From: Micromonospora sp. WMMD1155
GTDB lineage: Bacteria; Actinomycetota; Actinomycetes; Mycobacteriales; Micromonosporaceae
Assembly: GCF_029581275.1 (NCBI RefSeq)
Contig: NZ_CP120742.1
Coordinates: 2,144,501-2,208,500, forward strand
Length of the DNA: 64,000 bases
Direction of reading: 5' to 3'
Shown here: one piece after another, positions 50,401-59,166 of the stretch
Layout: the number at the start of each line of letters is the position of its first letter
How positions within the stretch are numbered: position 1 is the stretch's first letter
The notes under the pieces: model-generated
What the model was told of the DNA's origin: nothing
The model's database searches: none
What the model saw: the letters and a program-made list of their open reading frames with translations, nothing else
Made by a program: the position numbers and the translations under genes

Positions 50401-52459
50401 CGGCGGCCGGGACGCTGCTCGCGATCTCCGGGGCGGTGTTGTCGCTGGTGAAGCGCCGCGTCGAGGTCTTGCCCCCGACGACGGCCGTGATGGTGTGCGC
50501 GCCGTCCGCGATCGTCGTCGTGTCGACGTCCGCGCGCCGGCCGGACGCCGGCAGCGCCGAGCCGTCCGGCGCGGTGACGTCGAACATCACCATCGTGGTC
50601 AGCACGCCGTTGAAGCTGCTGCCGCAGGTGCCGTCACCGAGGTACGTGGTCACCTGGGAACCGGCCGGGTAACTGGCCGAGCCGATGGTGACCGTCGTCT
50701 GCGCGGTCGACCGGGTCAGCTGCGTCGCCTTCGCACCGGCCGGGAGCAGCTGGAAGTCCCGCAGGGTGAAGTCGTCGAAGTTGTCGCAGCCGCCCGGCTT
50801 GGCGCTGCCGCGGTCGTCGCCCGCCACGAACTCGACGGCGTTGACACCCGGCACCAGCCACTCGTTGGGGAAGCTGAGGTCCGCGACCTCCTTCTCCCAC
50901 ATGCCGATCTCCAGCGGGATGCCGTTGACCAGCACCGTGTTGTCGTACCCGTTGTCGCTGCCGTTGCCGCCGACGAACACCTTCAGGTGCGCGTCGCCCC
51001 CGCTGCCGAGGGTGTCGACGGTGCGTGTCGTCGGCGCGCCCTCGACGGTGAAGTGCAGCTCGGCCTCCTTGTTGGGCCCGCAGGTGCCGTCACCCAAGGC
51101 CAACGAGGCCGCAGTCGTCTCCGCCTTCGTCACCGTCGTGCCGCTGGTCGTGACGACGAACGTGCTGCCGGCCGTCACCGTGCCCGCCGTGCTCAGCGTG
51201 AGGCTCGTCGCGGCCCGGGTGAGCTTGAAGTCGTCGTGGTTGGCGCAGGTCGCCCCGTTGAGCGTGCCGTTGTAGTCGCCGGTCTTCACCTCGACGACGT
51301 TGTCGCCGAGACGCAGGAACCGGGTCGGGAACGCCAGCTCGACGTCCTCCGCGCCGGTGGCGCCGTAGTCACCGCCGAGGTCGACCCGGTGGCCGTTGAC
51401 CAGTACGAAGTTGTGGTACCGCGCCTCGACCGAGTTGCCGGCCTCGACGGTGAGGCCGAGGGTGGCGGTGCCGGCGGCCAACGTCTCCGCGTTCTCGGCG
51501 GGCTTGCCGTCGATCGCCAGCGACTCGACGTGCTCCTTGCCGCCGCTGGGCAGCGCCGCGATCACCGGGCGGGTTCCGCGTACGCGGGCACCGTCGGCGG
51601 GAGTGACAGCGGCCGCGCCGGCCGGGGAGTTGTTGACGTCGACGGTGACGGACGTCTTCGCACCGGACAGCGTGGTGGCGCTGACGGTGTGCGTACCGTT
51701 GCTGAGCTTGGTGGTGTCCAGGTCGGTGCGCAGGCCGGAGGTGCTGCCCGGCTCACCGGAGATGACGAAGGTCAGGTCCTGGTTGAGCAGCTTCGCGGAG
51801 CTGCCGCAGGTGCCGTCCCCGAAGTTGTAGCTGAACAGGTTCTGCTCGCCGTCGGCGACCACACCGAGCAGGCTGAGGCTGATGCTGCTCAACGCGTAGT
51901 CGTCGTAGTTGGGGCAGCGGCCACCCTCACCGTTCGGCAGTTCCTCGTAGCCGACGGCGGTCTTGGTGGTCGTGTCCACCCAGGCCGCTCCGGTGTGGAC
52001 GGTGACGGTGTTCGCGCCGACGCGCAGCCAGTCGCCCGGGAAGTCGAGGGTGCCGACCTGCCCACCGGGGATGTCCGGGAGGTAGACCCGGTCCGCCTCG
52101 GCGGTGCGACCGTTGACGGTGATGTAGTTGCGGTAGCGGGCCTCGGTGCCGTTGCCACCCATCTCGAAGGCGAAGTGGGCGGTGCCGGCGGTCTTGTCGG
52201 CGTCGATCTTGTCGCCGTCGACGGCGAGCGTGGTGACCGAGTCGTTCTCGGTGACCGGCTCGACGACGACGGGGACGGTACCCTCGACGTTCTGCCCGCT
52301 GCTCAGGTTGATCAGCGGCGTGTTGCCGCTGGTCGGGGTCGCCTGCGCCCCGGCGAGGGTGGGGCTGAGTGTGGTCGCCGGTCCGGCGACGAGGAGGAGC
52401 GCGACCGCGGACAGGAGTCCGCGTGTTCGCCTCCTACGCGCACGTCTCTCGTGCGTCAT
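47474..52459 (-). CDS. Secreted modular metallophosphoesterase with three CBM5/12-type modules
   Basis: This 1661-residue secreted protein has a signal peptide (residues 1-41). Three related beta-rich modules follow (about 45-660), each with an N-x-D-D-F/Y motif (near 185, 408 and 560) and GDGTCG (near 215, 458 and 608). Then comes an Ig-like domain (about 670-760). The calcineurin-type metallophosphoesterase core spans about 950-1290, with metal-ligand motifs HFTDTQY, GDIIEND, AGNHDDQ, LLSHDYLKP and AGHEHG. A Big_3-like domain (about 1420-1510) follows, and the protein ends in three tandem CBM5/12-type chitin-binding modules (1515-1661, each with W-x-x-x-x-Y and WYT/WWTRGQEPG). The ATG at 52459 has GGAGA upstream. 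It probably hydrolyses a phosphoester bound near chitin or the wall; the substrate is not evident. Confidence 0.9.
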   Translation of the reverse strand: MTHERRARRRRTRGLLSAVALLLVAGPATTLSPTLAGAQATPTSGNTPLINLSSGQNVEGTVPVVVEPVTENDSVTTLAVDGDKIDADKTAGTAHFAFEMGGNGTEARYRNYITVNGRTAEADRVYLPDIPGGQVGTLDFPGDWLRVGANTVTVHTGAAWVDTTTKTAVGYEELPNGEGGRCPNYDDYALSSISLSLLGVVADGEQNLFSYNFGDGTCGSSAKLLNQDLTFVISGEPGSTSGLRTDLDTTKLSNGTHTVSATTLSGAKTSVTVDVNNSPAGAAAVTPADGARVRGTRPVIAALPSGGKEHVESLAIDGKPAENAETLAAGTATLGLTVEAGNSVEARYHNFVLVNGHRVDLGGDYGATGAEDVELAFPTRFLRLGDNVVEVKTGDYNGTLNGATCANHDDFKLTRAATSLTLSTAGTVTAGSTFVVTTSGTTVTKAETTAASLALGDGTCGPNKEAELHFTVEGAPTTRTVDTLGSGGDAHLKVFVGGNGSDNGYDNTVLVNGIPLEIGMWEKEVADLSFPNEWLVPGVNAVEFVAGDDRGSAKPGGCDNFDDFTLRDFQLLPAGAKATQLTRSTAQTTVTIGSASYPAGSQVTTYLGDGTCGSSFNGVLTTMVMFDVTAPDGSALPASGRRADVDTTTIADGAHTITAVVGGKTSTRRFTSDNTAPEIASSVPAAGQRLTSTVALDVRIKDATGLVGTPVLTLDGAAVEQGDQIGHGLPAGEHTIAVTATDALGNTATREVRFSSASIPDVPTELNSTVKGTDPLSAELSARIPGAEGVGLTATFTKADVVLPTDGYQGEAADVPTTLDVQHDKTVDVTSLRPLDGATIDSASGRGVVFQRYDLPLAATKPEPTLRWSGTIDPARVVALRVWDPATKKWVVLTSSRGQAGQDTVLTAQVEAGHREGGVVHVLVTGEDPFADDLSPRDSTAQNDKDRFEDPASYDFSLAHFTDTQYITEGAAGGTYDDFDGNAEPSDVETAEEQAIWSAAYRDQMQWIADNADSRKIAYTAHTGDIIENDYYDPLAKNPDGSLKRPGLHEQVEKELAVASGFQKILDDNGVVNQVIAGNHDDQLGAETGPTSRFSRTFSADRYYRTAKSWPKGTEYHAWDEVTKADGSVTPGTDNQNNYLLFSAGGLDFVAVGLSYGVTPAEAKWADSIFKRYKDRNGILLSHDYLKPSANPDGRGADFSAPDGSPLFKQVVETNPNVFLVLAGHEHGVGTNLKSKIGVTVSHDVVELLADYQFYTVTAAELWPNQVAADGTIDVNGDGNPDHKATDRLQFGASFLRLLQFDVDRAEMHIDTYSPFLKNFGATEYDIRQDGSQTKPRYNGAEDNLTLPVDLTTRKTSFTTDSLAAYVPSGTIGADEVTSNGVATTTWDKLLPGTSYGWIVSARSADGGEAVAQPAVFRTAKQVPTMTVTAAPTAWGTAATVTVTVAAGSTPVTGAVELREGTTVRGSATVTNGVATFTLPVGLAGGRHNLTASYPGSDHLTPVEAGATLLVNLPPEWNPSTVYNDGDRATYQGRVFRASWYTKNQKPGADPNGAWQELAMTEDGTSIWTASRIFNSGDIAVYDGRKWRAQWYTRNQKPGDRNGPWEEIAPTPPDNSPAAWTLTKVYNAGDRVSFKGHVYEARWWTRGQEPGDRNGPWKLIR

Positions 52460-52806
52460 GGCGGGGTCTCTCCTTGGTGGACAGATCAGTGATCGCCACC
52501 GACGTGCAAAGAAACCCACCACGGAACTGCGAGGACGCGAGCGGTCGAGGACAGGCCAGCGCCACGGTCCACAGATGCGGTGGCACGCCGGTGGCGCGGC
52601 CGTTGGATGACCCTGCCGCCTCTGTGCGAACGTGCCGGCCAAGCCTGATGAGGGGCGGGCGCTGTACGGGTGAACAGTTAGTTGATCAACTGAGCTGTCG
52701 AGCGGCGCCGCACACCGCGCCTCGGCGAAGTGGCGGTCTCCGAGCGGCCGAATAGCGCGGCTTCGGCGATCTGGAGTCGATCAAGGCGTGGGCGCGCCCT
52801 CGGAGG
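52460..52806. other. 347-bp intergenic region
   Basis: This region holds the upstream region of the large secreted gene and the end region of the TIGR03089 gene. It includes a perfect palindrome agttgatcaact (52680-52691) and a GATC-ended, diverged relative of the 79-bp element (to about 52786). No gene is supported. Confidence 0.5.
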
Positions 52807-53565
52807 TCAGAGGATGCGGGTCACCCGTTCGGCGGCGACGACCGCGTCCCGCCGCGCCGGGTCGAGGTTGGCGCTGATCACCACGGACGCGCCGACCGAG
52901 AGCGGCGCGAGCAACCACTTCAGCGGCTGCTCGGTCTCGGCGGCGTCGACAAGCAGTCGGTCCCCGGCGCGCAGGTCCAGCATCTGCGCGAACTCCTGGG
53001 CGAGCGCACCCCACTGGCCGTAGGTGGTGCCGTCCGCGGTGGCCGGGTCCGACGGGTGGATGGCGGTGTGGTCGGGCGTGGTGTCCGGGTGACGGAGCAC
53101 CTCGGCGGACCAGTCCAGCCAGCCCAGCGGCACGTCGGCCAGCGGACCTGGGCCGGTGCCGACGAGGTAGCGGTGCGTCGCGTCCGGCACGTCCTCCAGC
53201 CAGTCGTCCTGCCGCTCCGGCGTCACGAGGACCGCGTCGAACGGCCGGTCACCGCCCGCCTCCAACACCGCCAGGCCCGCCGTGGCGCGCGGTCGGAACG
53301 ACACCGCCAGGCCCGAGGCCCAGGCGCCCAACAACACCGCTGCGGTACGCCAGTGCGGCGGCAGCAGCACCGCTACGCGGCTGCCGGGGCCGAGCCCGCA
53401 GCCGTCCCGGAGCAGGCTCGCGCTGCGCGCCGCCCACTGACCGACCTGCTGGGCGGTCAGGTCGATGCGCTCACCGGTCGCCTCGTCGCGGTAGCTCAGC
53501 ATCGGGCGCTGGGCGTCGGCGGGCGGGACCGACAGGTCGGCCGTGACGGTTGGCTGCATCTCCAC
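52807..53565 (-). CDS. TIGR03089 family protein (AMP-binding-enzyme-like)
   Basis: This 252-residue protein matches TIGR03089, a short actinobacterial relative of the AMP-dependent ligases. The N-terminal part (about 20-130) keeps the fold pattern, with AVLLPPHWRTAAVLLGAWAS, but the chain is about half the length of true acyl-CoA synthetases and lacks the P-loop signature and C-terminal catalytic lysine domain. Adenylation activity is therefore doubtful. It stands alone. Confidence 0.85.
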   Translation of the reverse strand: MEMQPTVTADLSVPPADAQRPMLSYRDEATGERIDLTAQQVGQWAARSASLLRDGCGLGPGSRVAVLLPPHWRTAAVLLGAWASGLAVSFRPRATAGLAVLEAGGDRPFDAVLVTPERQDDWLEDVPDATHRYLVGTGPGPLADVPLGWLDWSAEVLRHPDTTPDHTAIHPSDPATADGTTYGQWGALAQEFAQMLDLRAGDRLLVDAAETEQPLKWLLAPLSVGASVVISANLDPARRDAVVAAERVTRIL

Positions 53566-53701
53566 GCTCCCCGGTCGAGGTCGGCACCACAGTACTCAAC
53601 GACTTTGGTCGCGGTCATCGTCGGCCGATGGCCGTATCGGTTGGCCGGTCGGCCCGGGAACGGTACGGGTGACACCCCCGAAGCGCTGCCGAGGAGCTCC
53701 C

Positions 53702-54853
53702 ATGCCGGCCGAGCCTGACCCCGCCCCCACCGAGTCCCCCGTGCCTGCCGAACCCGTCGCCACCCGCCGCGCCACCGCTGTTCCGCTGCGGCGCAGGCTC
53801 CCGCCGGTGATCGCGTTGCTGCTGCTCGCGCCCTGGGCGGCCGAGTGCTCGTGGGGTGGCTTCGCCATCGACGACTTCCTGCCGGTGCTGATCTTCCTGG
53901 GTCCGATGTACGGTGGCGCGGCGATCCTGATCCGGGAGACCGCCCGGCACCTCGGCGCGGGCTGGCCGACGATCGTGCTGCTCGCCGCCGCGTTCGGGGT
54001 GCTCCAGGCCGGGCTGGTCGACCAGTCGCTGTTCAACCCCGACTTCCTCGACGACACCCAGTACGCCGACACCGCTGCCGCCGCCGAGGCGACGCTGGTG
54101 CCGGGGCTCGGATTCAGCCTCCGGCAGGCCTTCGACTACGTGGGCAACCACATCGTGCTGACCATCTGCGCGCCGATCGTGCTGATCGAGTCGTTCCTCG
54201 GGGCGGACCGCCGGCTTCGGCCGTGGCTCGGGCGCCCCGGCCTGGCCGTGGTCGGGGTGCTCTACCTGCTCGGCAGCCTGCTCGTCTTCGCGTCCCCCGA
54301 GGGTCGGAAGAACTTCCTGGCCAGCCCTCTCCAACTGACCTTCGCCGCGATGGTGGCCCTCGCACTCGTCACGGCGGCCCTCCTGCCGCGCTGGCGACAC
54401 CCGGGCCGGATGGCCGGTGGTGCATGGAGAGCAGCAGAGCAAAGGGAGCCTCGCCGCATTCGTCGGGTGCCGCATCCGCTGTGGGTGGGCCTGCTGATCG
54501 TCCTCGTTCATCTCGGCACCGACCTGACCCCCGGCTGGGCGGGAGTGGCCATCGCGCTGGGGCTCGCCGCCATCGTGGGGGCCACCATCGCCTACTGGTC
54601 GGCGGGCGTGCGCTGGGGGCAGCGGCACGTGCTCACGGCCGCCTCGGCGAGCGTGGTCAGCGCAGCCGCGTTCGCGTACCTCGTGCCGCCGTACTCCCCG
54701 GGGAGCCCGGCGGCGGCAGTGGCCGGCGACATCGCGGTCACCGTCATCACCGTGGCCCTGGTCGGCGGCGCCTGGTGGCGATCCGGCCAGGGCGGGCAGC
54801 CGGCGACTACACTCGCGGCCACACCGCTTTCGAGGGAGCCGCGCAGTGGGTGA
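53702..54853 (+). CDS. Multi-pass membrane protein of unknown function
   Basis: I do not recognise a family. The 383-residue protein has a Pro-rich N-terminus and about 9 membrane helices; the loop between helices 5 and 6 is basic (WRAAEQREPRRIRRVPHP). GGAG lies about 9 bases before the ATG at 53702. It overlaps the next gene by eight bases, so the two are coupled. Confidence 0.7.
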   Translation: MPAEPDPAPTESPVPAEPVATRRATAVPLRRRLPPVIALLLLAPWAAECSWGGFAIDDFLPVLIFLGPMYGGAAILIRETARHLGAGWPTIVLLAAAFGVLQAGLVDQSLFNPDFLDDTQYADTAAAAEATLVPGLGFSLRQAFDYVGNHIVLTICAPIVLIESFLGADRRLRPWLGRPGLAVVGVLYLLGSLLVFASPEGRKNFLASPLQLTFAAMVALALVTAALLPRWRHPGRMAGGAWRAAEQREPRRIRRVPHPLWVGLLIVLVHLGTDLTPGWAGVAIALGLAAIVGATIAYWSAGVRWGQRHVLTAASASVVSAAAFAYLVPPYSPGSPAAAVAGDIAVTVITVALVGGAWWRSGQGGQPATTLAATPLSREPRSG

Positions 54854-55577
54854 ACTGCTGTCCACGGTGGTTCAGATCATCAGCTCGTACGTCACCAGAG
54901 TGCTGGACCGGCGTGCGGTGTCCCAGGACGCGAAGGTCGGCGCCGATCTGCTGGGCGTGGTCCTGACCCTTCAGGAGCTGTGCCTGAACGGCGAGCGCCT
55001 CCTGACCCTGGCCGACACGCTGATCTCCGGCGGCGAGCCCCGCGCCGACGACCAATCGGAGTTCGCCGCCCTCCTGCACCGGCAGTCCACGCTGATCAAC
55101 CAGCTTCGACGGAGTATCGACGGCTCCCGGGCACTGCTCGCCACCGTGGACGTGGATTTCGCGTTCGCGATGGCACCCTTCCTCGACGGCAAGTCAGGGT
55201 TGCTGACCCGCTGGCAGCAACAGGCTGCACTCAGCCAGTTCTCCACGACGACGTTGTTCTTCCTGCCCGCCGAGGCCGTCACCCGGGTGGTCGCCGACAG
55301 TCCCGCCGCGTTCACGGCAACCACGCTCGACCGCAACCGGACGGACTTCGTGTTGGTGGTGGCGAACGAGGTGCGCAACGCGCGGCGGCGGGAGGCACCG
55401 GATATCCGAGCGGTCGCCGACGACGAGCGGGAGACCCTGCTCCGGGAGGTGGCGCACGCCCGCTCCGAGATCGAGAACGCCCGGGTGCTGTGTGGGCAAC
55501 TGCTCACGGCAACCCAGCAGGCCATCGGCGCGGACGCCACCGCCCAACTGAGGCGCACGCTGACCGACCGGCGCTGA
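54846..55577 (+). CDS. Helical hypothetical protein
   Basis: I do not recognise this 243-residue protein. It is almost all alpha-helical, with an amphipathic N-terminal helix (LLSTVVQIISSYVTRVLDRR), leucine-rich helices, and a coiled-coil-like C-terminus (about 190-240). No membrane helix or catalytic motif is seen. The GTG start overlaps the membrane protein gene by eight bases, which suggests the two products interact. It is convergent with the next gene, 10 bp away. Confidence 0.65.
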   Translation: MGELLSTVVQIISSYVTRVLDRRAVSQDAKVGADLLGVVLTLQELCLNGERLLTLADTLISGGEPRADDQSEFAALLHRQSTLINQLRRSIDGSRALLATVDVDFAFAMAPFLDGKSGLLTRWQQQAALSQFSTTTLFFLPAEAVTRVVADSPAAFTATTLDRNRTDFVLVVANEVRNARRREAPDIRAVADDERETLLREVAHARSEIENARVLCGQLLTATQQAIGADATAQLRRTLTDRR

Positions 55578-55587
55578 CGGCGCTGAC

Positions 55588-56643
55588 TCAGGATCGGTCC
55601 CAGTCGTAGCCGGCGCGGGCGAACGCCACACTGCCGTCGCCGGTGGCGTAGACCTTCAGGGACAGCAACCCCAGTGATCGGGTGAAGTTCTCGATGTTGG
55701 AGCGGAGTCGCGGGAAGAGTCCGCTGCCCTTCAACTCGTCGGCGATGCGGATCTCGTCGAGTGACGCGGACCGCGTGGTGAAGGACAGCCGCAACTCGAT
55801 CAGGGCCTGGAAGACGCCGGACGGCACGATGCGCATCGAGACCGCGCCCCCGCCCTCGATGTAGAGCGACATCTCGATCCTGGCCTCGGGCAGGTCCGCC
55901 GTCAGCACCTCGCACACCTGGCTCGGGGTCAGCTTCATCCACTGTCGCCAGGCGGCGAGGAAGTGGGCGTCCGCCCGGTCGACAGTCAACACCGGTTCCA
56001 TCGCCCGCAGGTCGGCCACGGTCAGCGCCTCGACGGCCGGTCGATCCCCGACTCGGGCCTGCTCGTACGGGGTCAGCGGCACTCCGGCCTCCAGCAGGAG
56101 CTTGTCCCAGTACGGATCGGGCCAGAACGGAGCGGTCAGGAACCCGCTCACGTGGCACCAGAGTTCGTGCCAGAGCTGGACAACACGCAGTGGGCGTAGG
56201 CCGAGCCGCATGGCACCGACGATGGCGCACCGGAGCACCAGCAGCGTCGCGGTGAGGGCGAACACGTTCACGTCCGGCCGGTCGGCTTGAGCCAGCGCCC
56301 GAACGGCTTCCCGTTCCAGGTCGGTGTATCCGACCATCTCCGGCGCGTCGGTGACGGTCACCTCGATCGCGGTGTCCAGCAGGGAGTTGACGTCAGGAGG
56401 CACCCACCCCACGTCGTTGTTCAGCAGCACCAGACGTACCTCATGGTCGTGCATCCGTCCCTGGAGTTGCAGGAACGGCTCTCCAGTCGGCAGCACACCG
56501 TGCTTCAGCCAGGTCACCGCCTCGGCGTGCAGTCGCAGGCACTGACCGATCGCGGGCACCGTGACGACCAGGGCGGGACCGTCGGACACCACAGTCAACG
56601 CCGGAATCTCACGCAGCGCATCGACAAGCTCACTCTGACGCAT
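55588..56643 (-). CDS. Hypothetical protein with GNAT-like C-terminal motif
   Basis: This 351-residue protein has an N-terminal alpha/beta region, a helical middle with a hydrophobic stretch (about 125-150) and a C-terminal part (about 315-350) ending LKVYATGDGSVAFARAGYDW. That segment resembles the end of some GNAT acetyltransferases (helix, strand, then A-x-x-G-Y/F-D-W). No acetyl-CoA loop is obvious elsewhere. It is convergent with the helical protein gene. Confidence 0.6.
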   Translation of the reverse strand: MRQSELVDALREIPALTVVSDGPALVVTVPAIGQCLRLHAEAVTWLKHGVLPTGEPFLQLQGRMHDHEVRLVLLNNDVGWVPPDVNSLLDTAIEVTVTDAPEMVGYTDLEREAVRALAQADRPDVNVFALTATLLVLRCAIVGAMRLGLRPLRVVQLWHELWCHVSGFLTAPFWPDPYWDKLLLEAGVPLTPYEQARVGDRPAVEALTVADLRAMEPVLTVDRADAHFLAAWRQWMKLTPSQVCEVLTADLPEARIEMSLYIEGGGAVSMRIVPSGVFQALIELRLSFTTRSASLDEIRIADELKGSGLFPRLRSNIENFTRSLGLLSLKVYATGDGSVAFARAGYDWDRS

Positions 56644-56766
56644 GGCCGAACTCTAGCGACAGGTGTCTCCTGGCCGGCTGCTTCGCCCGCTGTTCACGTC
56701 GCGGCAAGCTCACGCTCCCCGACAGGTGTCAGCCTCCGTGCGGGTACGACCTAACGGAGGAAGTCC

Positions 56767-59073
56767 TTGACACTCAGACGAGCATTCACCGCGCTCACCG
56801 CCGCCGGTGTCGCCGCCGCCAGCCTGACCGGGGCCACCCCCGCGTCGGCCGGCGGACACCACCACCCGGGCGCGCCACTCGCCTTCGACCGGGTCGCCAC
56901 GTACCCGGTGTTCCAGAACCGCCCGGCCGGTGAGGACCCGGCGACCGCGACGGTCGCCGAGATCTCGGCGGTCAGCGAGGACGGCCGCACGCTGATCCAC
57001 ACCGACGCGCTGGCGAAGCGGATCGGTTTCCTGGACATCTCCCGGGCCGACCGGCCGCGCGGCCTCGGCACGCTCTCCCTGGCCCAGCTCGGCGACGCCG
57101 AGGACGAGCCGACCTCGGTCGCCGTGGTCGGGAAGTACGTGCTGGTGGTGGTCAACACCAGCAGCAGCTTCACCGAGCCGTCCGGTCGCCTCGACGTGAT
57201 CGAGTTGGCCGGCCGCAAGCGGGTGGCCAGCTTCGACCTGGGCGGCCAGCCCGACTCGATCGCGATCAGCACCGACAAGCGGTACGCCGCGATCGCCATC
57301 GAGAACGAGCGCGACGAGGAGGCCATCCCGCCCGGCGGCGAGGAGGGTGACCTGCCCCAGGCACCCGCCGGTTTCGTGCAGATCGTCGACCTGAGCGGGA
57401 AGTCCCCGGCCGGTTGGCGGCTCCGCCCGGTCGCGCTGACCGGCGCCGACGGCAGCGCGCTGCCCGCGCTGGTCCAGGCGGGCCTCGCCGCGCCCAGCGA
57501 CCCGGAGCCGGAGTACGTCTCGATCAACAGCCGCAACCAGCTGGCCGTGACGCTGCAGGAGAACAACGGCGTCGCCCTGATCGACCTGCCCACCGGCCGG
57601 ATCACCAAGGTGTTCAGCGCTGGCACCGCCACGGTCAGTGGGATCGACACCAGCAAGGACGGTGTCATCGACCTGACCGGCAGCATCACCGACGTGCCGC
57701 GCGAGCCGGACGCGGTGGCCTGGATCGACGACCGTTACCTCGCCACGGCCAACGAGGGTGACTGGCACGGCGGCACCCGCGGCTGGTCCGTCTTCGACAG
57801 CCGCAGCGGCCGAGTCGCCTGGGACGCCGGGAACACCTTCGAGCGGCTCGCCGTCACGTACGGGCTGCACAACGAGGACCGGGCCGGCAAGAAGGGCACC
57901 GAGCCGGAGGGCGTGGCGGTCGCCGAGTACGACGGGGTGCGGTACGCGTTCGTCGGCTCGGAGCGCAGCAACTTCGTCGCCGTGTACGACCTGACCAACC
58001 CCGCCAGGCCGGTGTTCCAGCAGGTCCTGCCCACCACCAACGGGCCGGAGGGGCTGCTGCCGATCCCGGCGCGTGGTCTGCTCGCGGTCTCCAGCGAGGA
58101 GGACGACGCGTCGGTGAACGTCCGGGCGTCGGTGTCCCTCTTCCAGCTCGGCAAGGGCAACCCGGCATTCCCGAGCATCGTGTCCGGCACCGACCCGGCC
58201 GGCGCACCGATCGGTTGGGGCGCGCTCGGCGCGTTGAGCGCGGTACCGGGCAAGCGGGATCAGCTCTACAGCGTCACCGACGCGGCGTACAGCCAGACCC
58301 GCATCCTCACCATCGACGCGAAGCGGACGCCCGCCGTGATCACCGGCGCGTTGCCGGTGAAGGACGCGGCCGGAGCACCCGTCGGGTACGACGCGGAGGG
58401 CGTCTTCGCCCGCCCGCAGGGCGGCTTCTGGCTGGCCGTCGAGGGTGCCAAGGGTGCGGAGAACAAGCTGGTCCGGCTCGACGCGGCCGGGGTGACCCGG
58501 CAGACGATCGCGCTACCCGCCGAGGTCGCCGCCGGTCTCGGTAAGCAGGGACTGGAAGGCGTCACCGCGACCACCGACCGACAGGGCCGGGAGATCGTCT
58601 GGGTGGCCGTGCAGCGGGAGTTGAGCACCGATCCGGCGGGCGTCGTCCGGCTCGGCCGGTACGACGTCACCACGGGCACCTGGAGTTGGTTCGGCTACCG
58701 GTTGGGCACCACCACCGTCCCCGGCGACTGGATGGGCCTCTCCGAGATCACCGTGGTCGGCGACCGGCTCGCCGTCATCGAACGGGACAAGCTGAACGGC
58801 CCGGCCGCCACGGTCAAGCGGATCTACACGGTGCCGCTGCCGGGTGCGGCGGCGACCGGCCCGCTGACGGTGCTGCCGAAGACGCTCGCCGTCGACCTGC
58901 TGCCCGCGCTGCGCGCCAGCAACGGGTGGACCCAGGAGAAGCTGGAGGGTCTGACCGTGGCCGGCAACGGTGAGGTGTACGCGATCACCGACAACGACGC
59001 GGTGCAGGACGCCACCGGCGAGACGGTGCTCCTGCGGCTCGGCTCCAGCCGGAAGGTCTTCGGACACCGCTGA
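56767..59073 (+). CDS. Secreted esterase-like-of-phytase protein
   Basis: This 768-residue protein starts with a signal peptide (MTLRRAFTALTAAGVAAASL, cleavage after PASA). It has an N-terminal beta-propeller-like region (about 60-400) with repeated short strands, and a C-terminal domain matching the 'esterase-like activity of phytase' family (GFWLAVEGAKGAENKLV, GLEGVTATTDRQGREIVW, WTQEKLEGLTVAGNGEVYAI). It may hydrolyse a phosphoester or simple ester outside the cell. The start is a TTG, six bases after GGAGG. It ends near a hairpin at 59081. Confidence 0.85.
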   Translation: MTLRRAFTALTAAGVAAASLTGATPASAGGHHHPGAPLAFDRVATYPVFQNRPAGEDPATATVAEISAVSEDGRTLIHTDALAKRIGFLDISRADRPRGLGTLSLAQLGDAEDEPTSVAVVGKYVLVVVNTSSSFTEPSGRLDVIELAGRKRVASFDLGGQPDSIAISTDKRYAAIAIENERDEEAIPPGGEEGDLPQAPAGFVQIVDLSGKSPAGWRLRPVALTGADGSALPALVQAGLAAPSDPEPEYVSINSRNQLAVTLQENNGVALIDLPTGRITKVFSAGTATVSGIDTSKDGVIDLTGSITDVPREPDAVAWIDDRYLATANEGDWHGGTRGWSVFDSRSGRVAWDAGNTFERLAVTYGLHNEDRAGKKGTEPEGVAVAEYDGVRYAFVGSERSNFVAVYDLTNPARPVFQQVLPTTNGPEGLLPIPARGLLAVSSEEDDASVNVRASVSLFQLGKGNPAFPSIVSGTDPAGAPIGWGALGALSAVPGKRDQLYSVTDAAYSQTRILTIDAKRTPAVITGALPVKDAAGAPVGYDAEGVFARPQGGFWLAVEGAKGAENKLVRLDAAGVTRQTIALPAEVAAGLGKQGLEGVTATTDRQGREIVWVAVQRELSTDPAGVVRLGRYDVTTGTWSWFGYRLGTTTVPGDWMGLSEITVVGDRLAVIERDKLNGPAATVKRIYTVPLPGAAATGPLTVLPKTLAVDLLPALRASNGWTQEKLEGLTVAGNGEVYAITDNDAVQDATGETVLLRLGSSRKVFGHR

Positions 59074-59080
59074 TCGGGAA

Positions 59081-59113
59081 CGGCCGGTGGGGGCTCGCCG
59101 CCCGCACCGGCCG
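59081..59113 (+). terminator. Hairpin after phytase-like gene
   Basis: cggccggtg and caccggccg pair across a loop that can itself form a short stem, seven bases past the stop codon. Confidence 0.6.
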
Positions 59114-59128
59114 GACGAGCCGCATCGG

Positions 59129-59156
59129 CCCGGTGTCCATCCGGGTGGACACCGGG
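59129..59156 (-). terminator. Hairpin terminator of the sigma-partner gene
   Basis: cccggtgtcca pairs perfectly over 11 bp with its complement at 59146-59156, 10 bp past the minus-strand stop codon. Confidence 0.75.
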
Positions 59157-59166
59157 CCTCGCGGGT

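Noticed and set aside
48911..52492. 1193-codon open frame on the plus strand opposite the metallophosphoesterase gene
   Set aside because: It has the Arg/Gly/Val-rich composition of antisense frames in GC-rich genes, no domain signature and no ribosome site. The minus-strand gene is unmistakable.
52807..53565. Functional acyl-CoA synthetase
   Set aside because: The protein is half length and lacks the P-loop and C-terminal lysine domain, so the TIGR03089 name is used instead.
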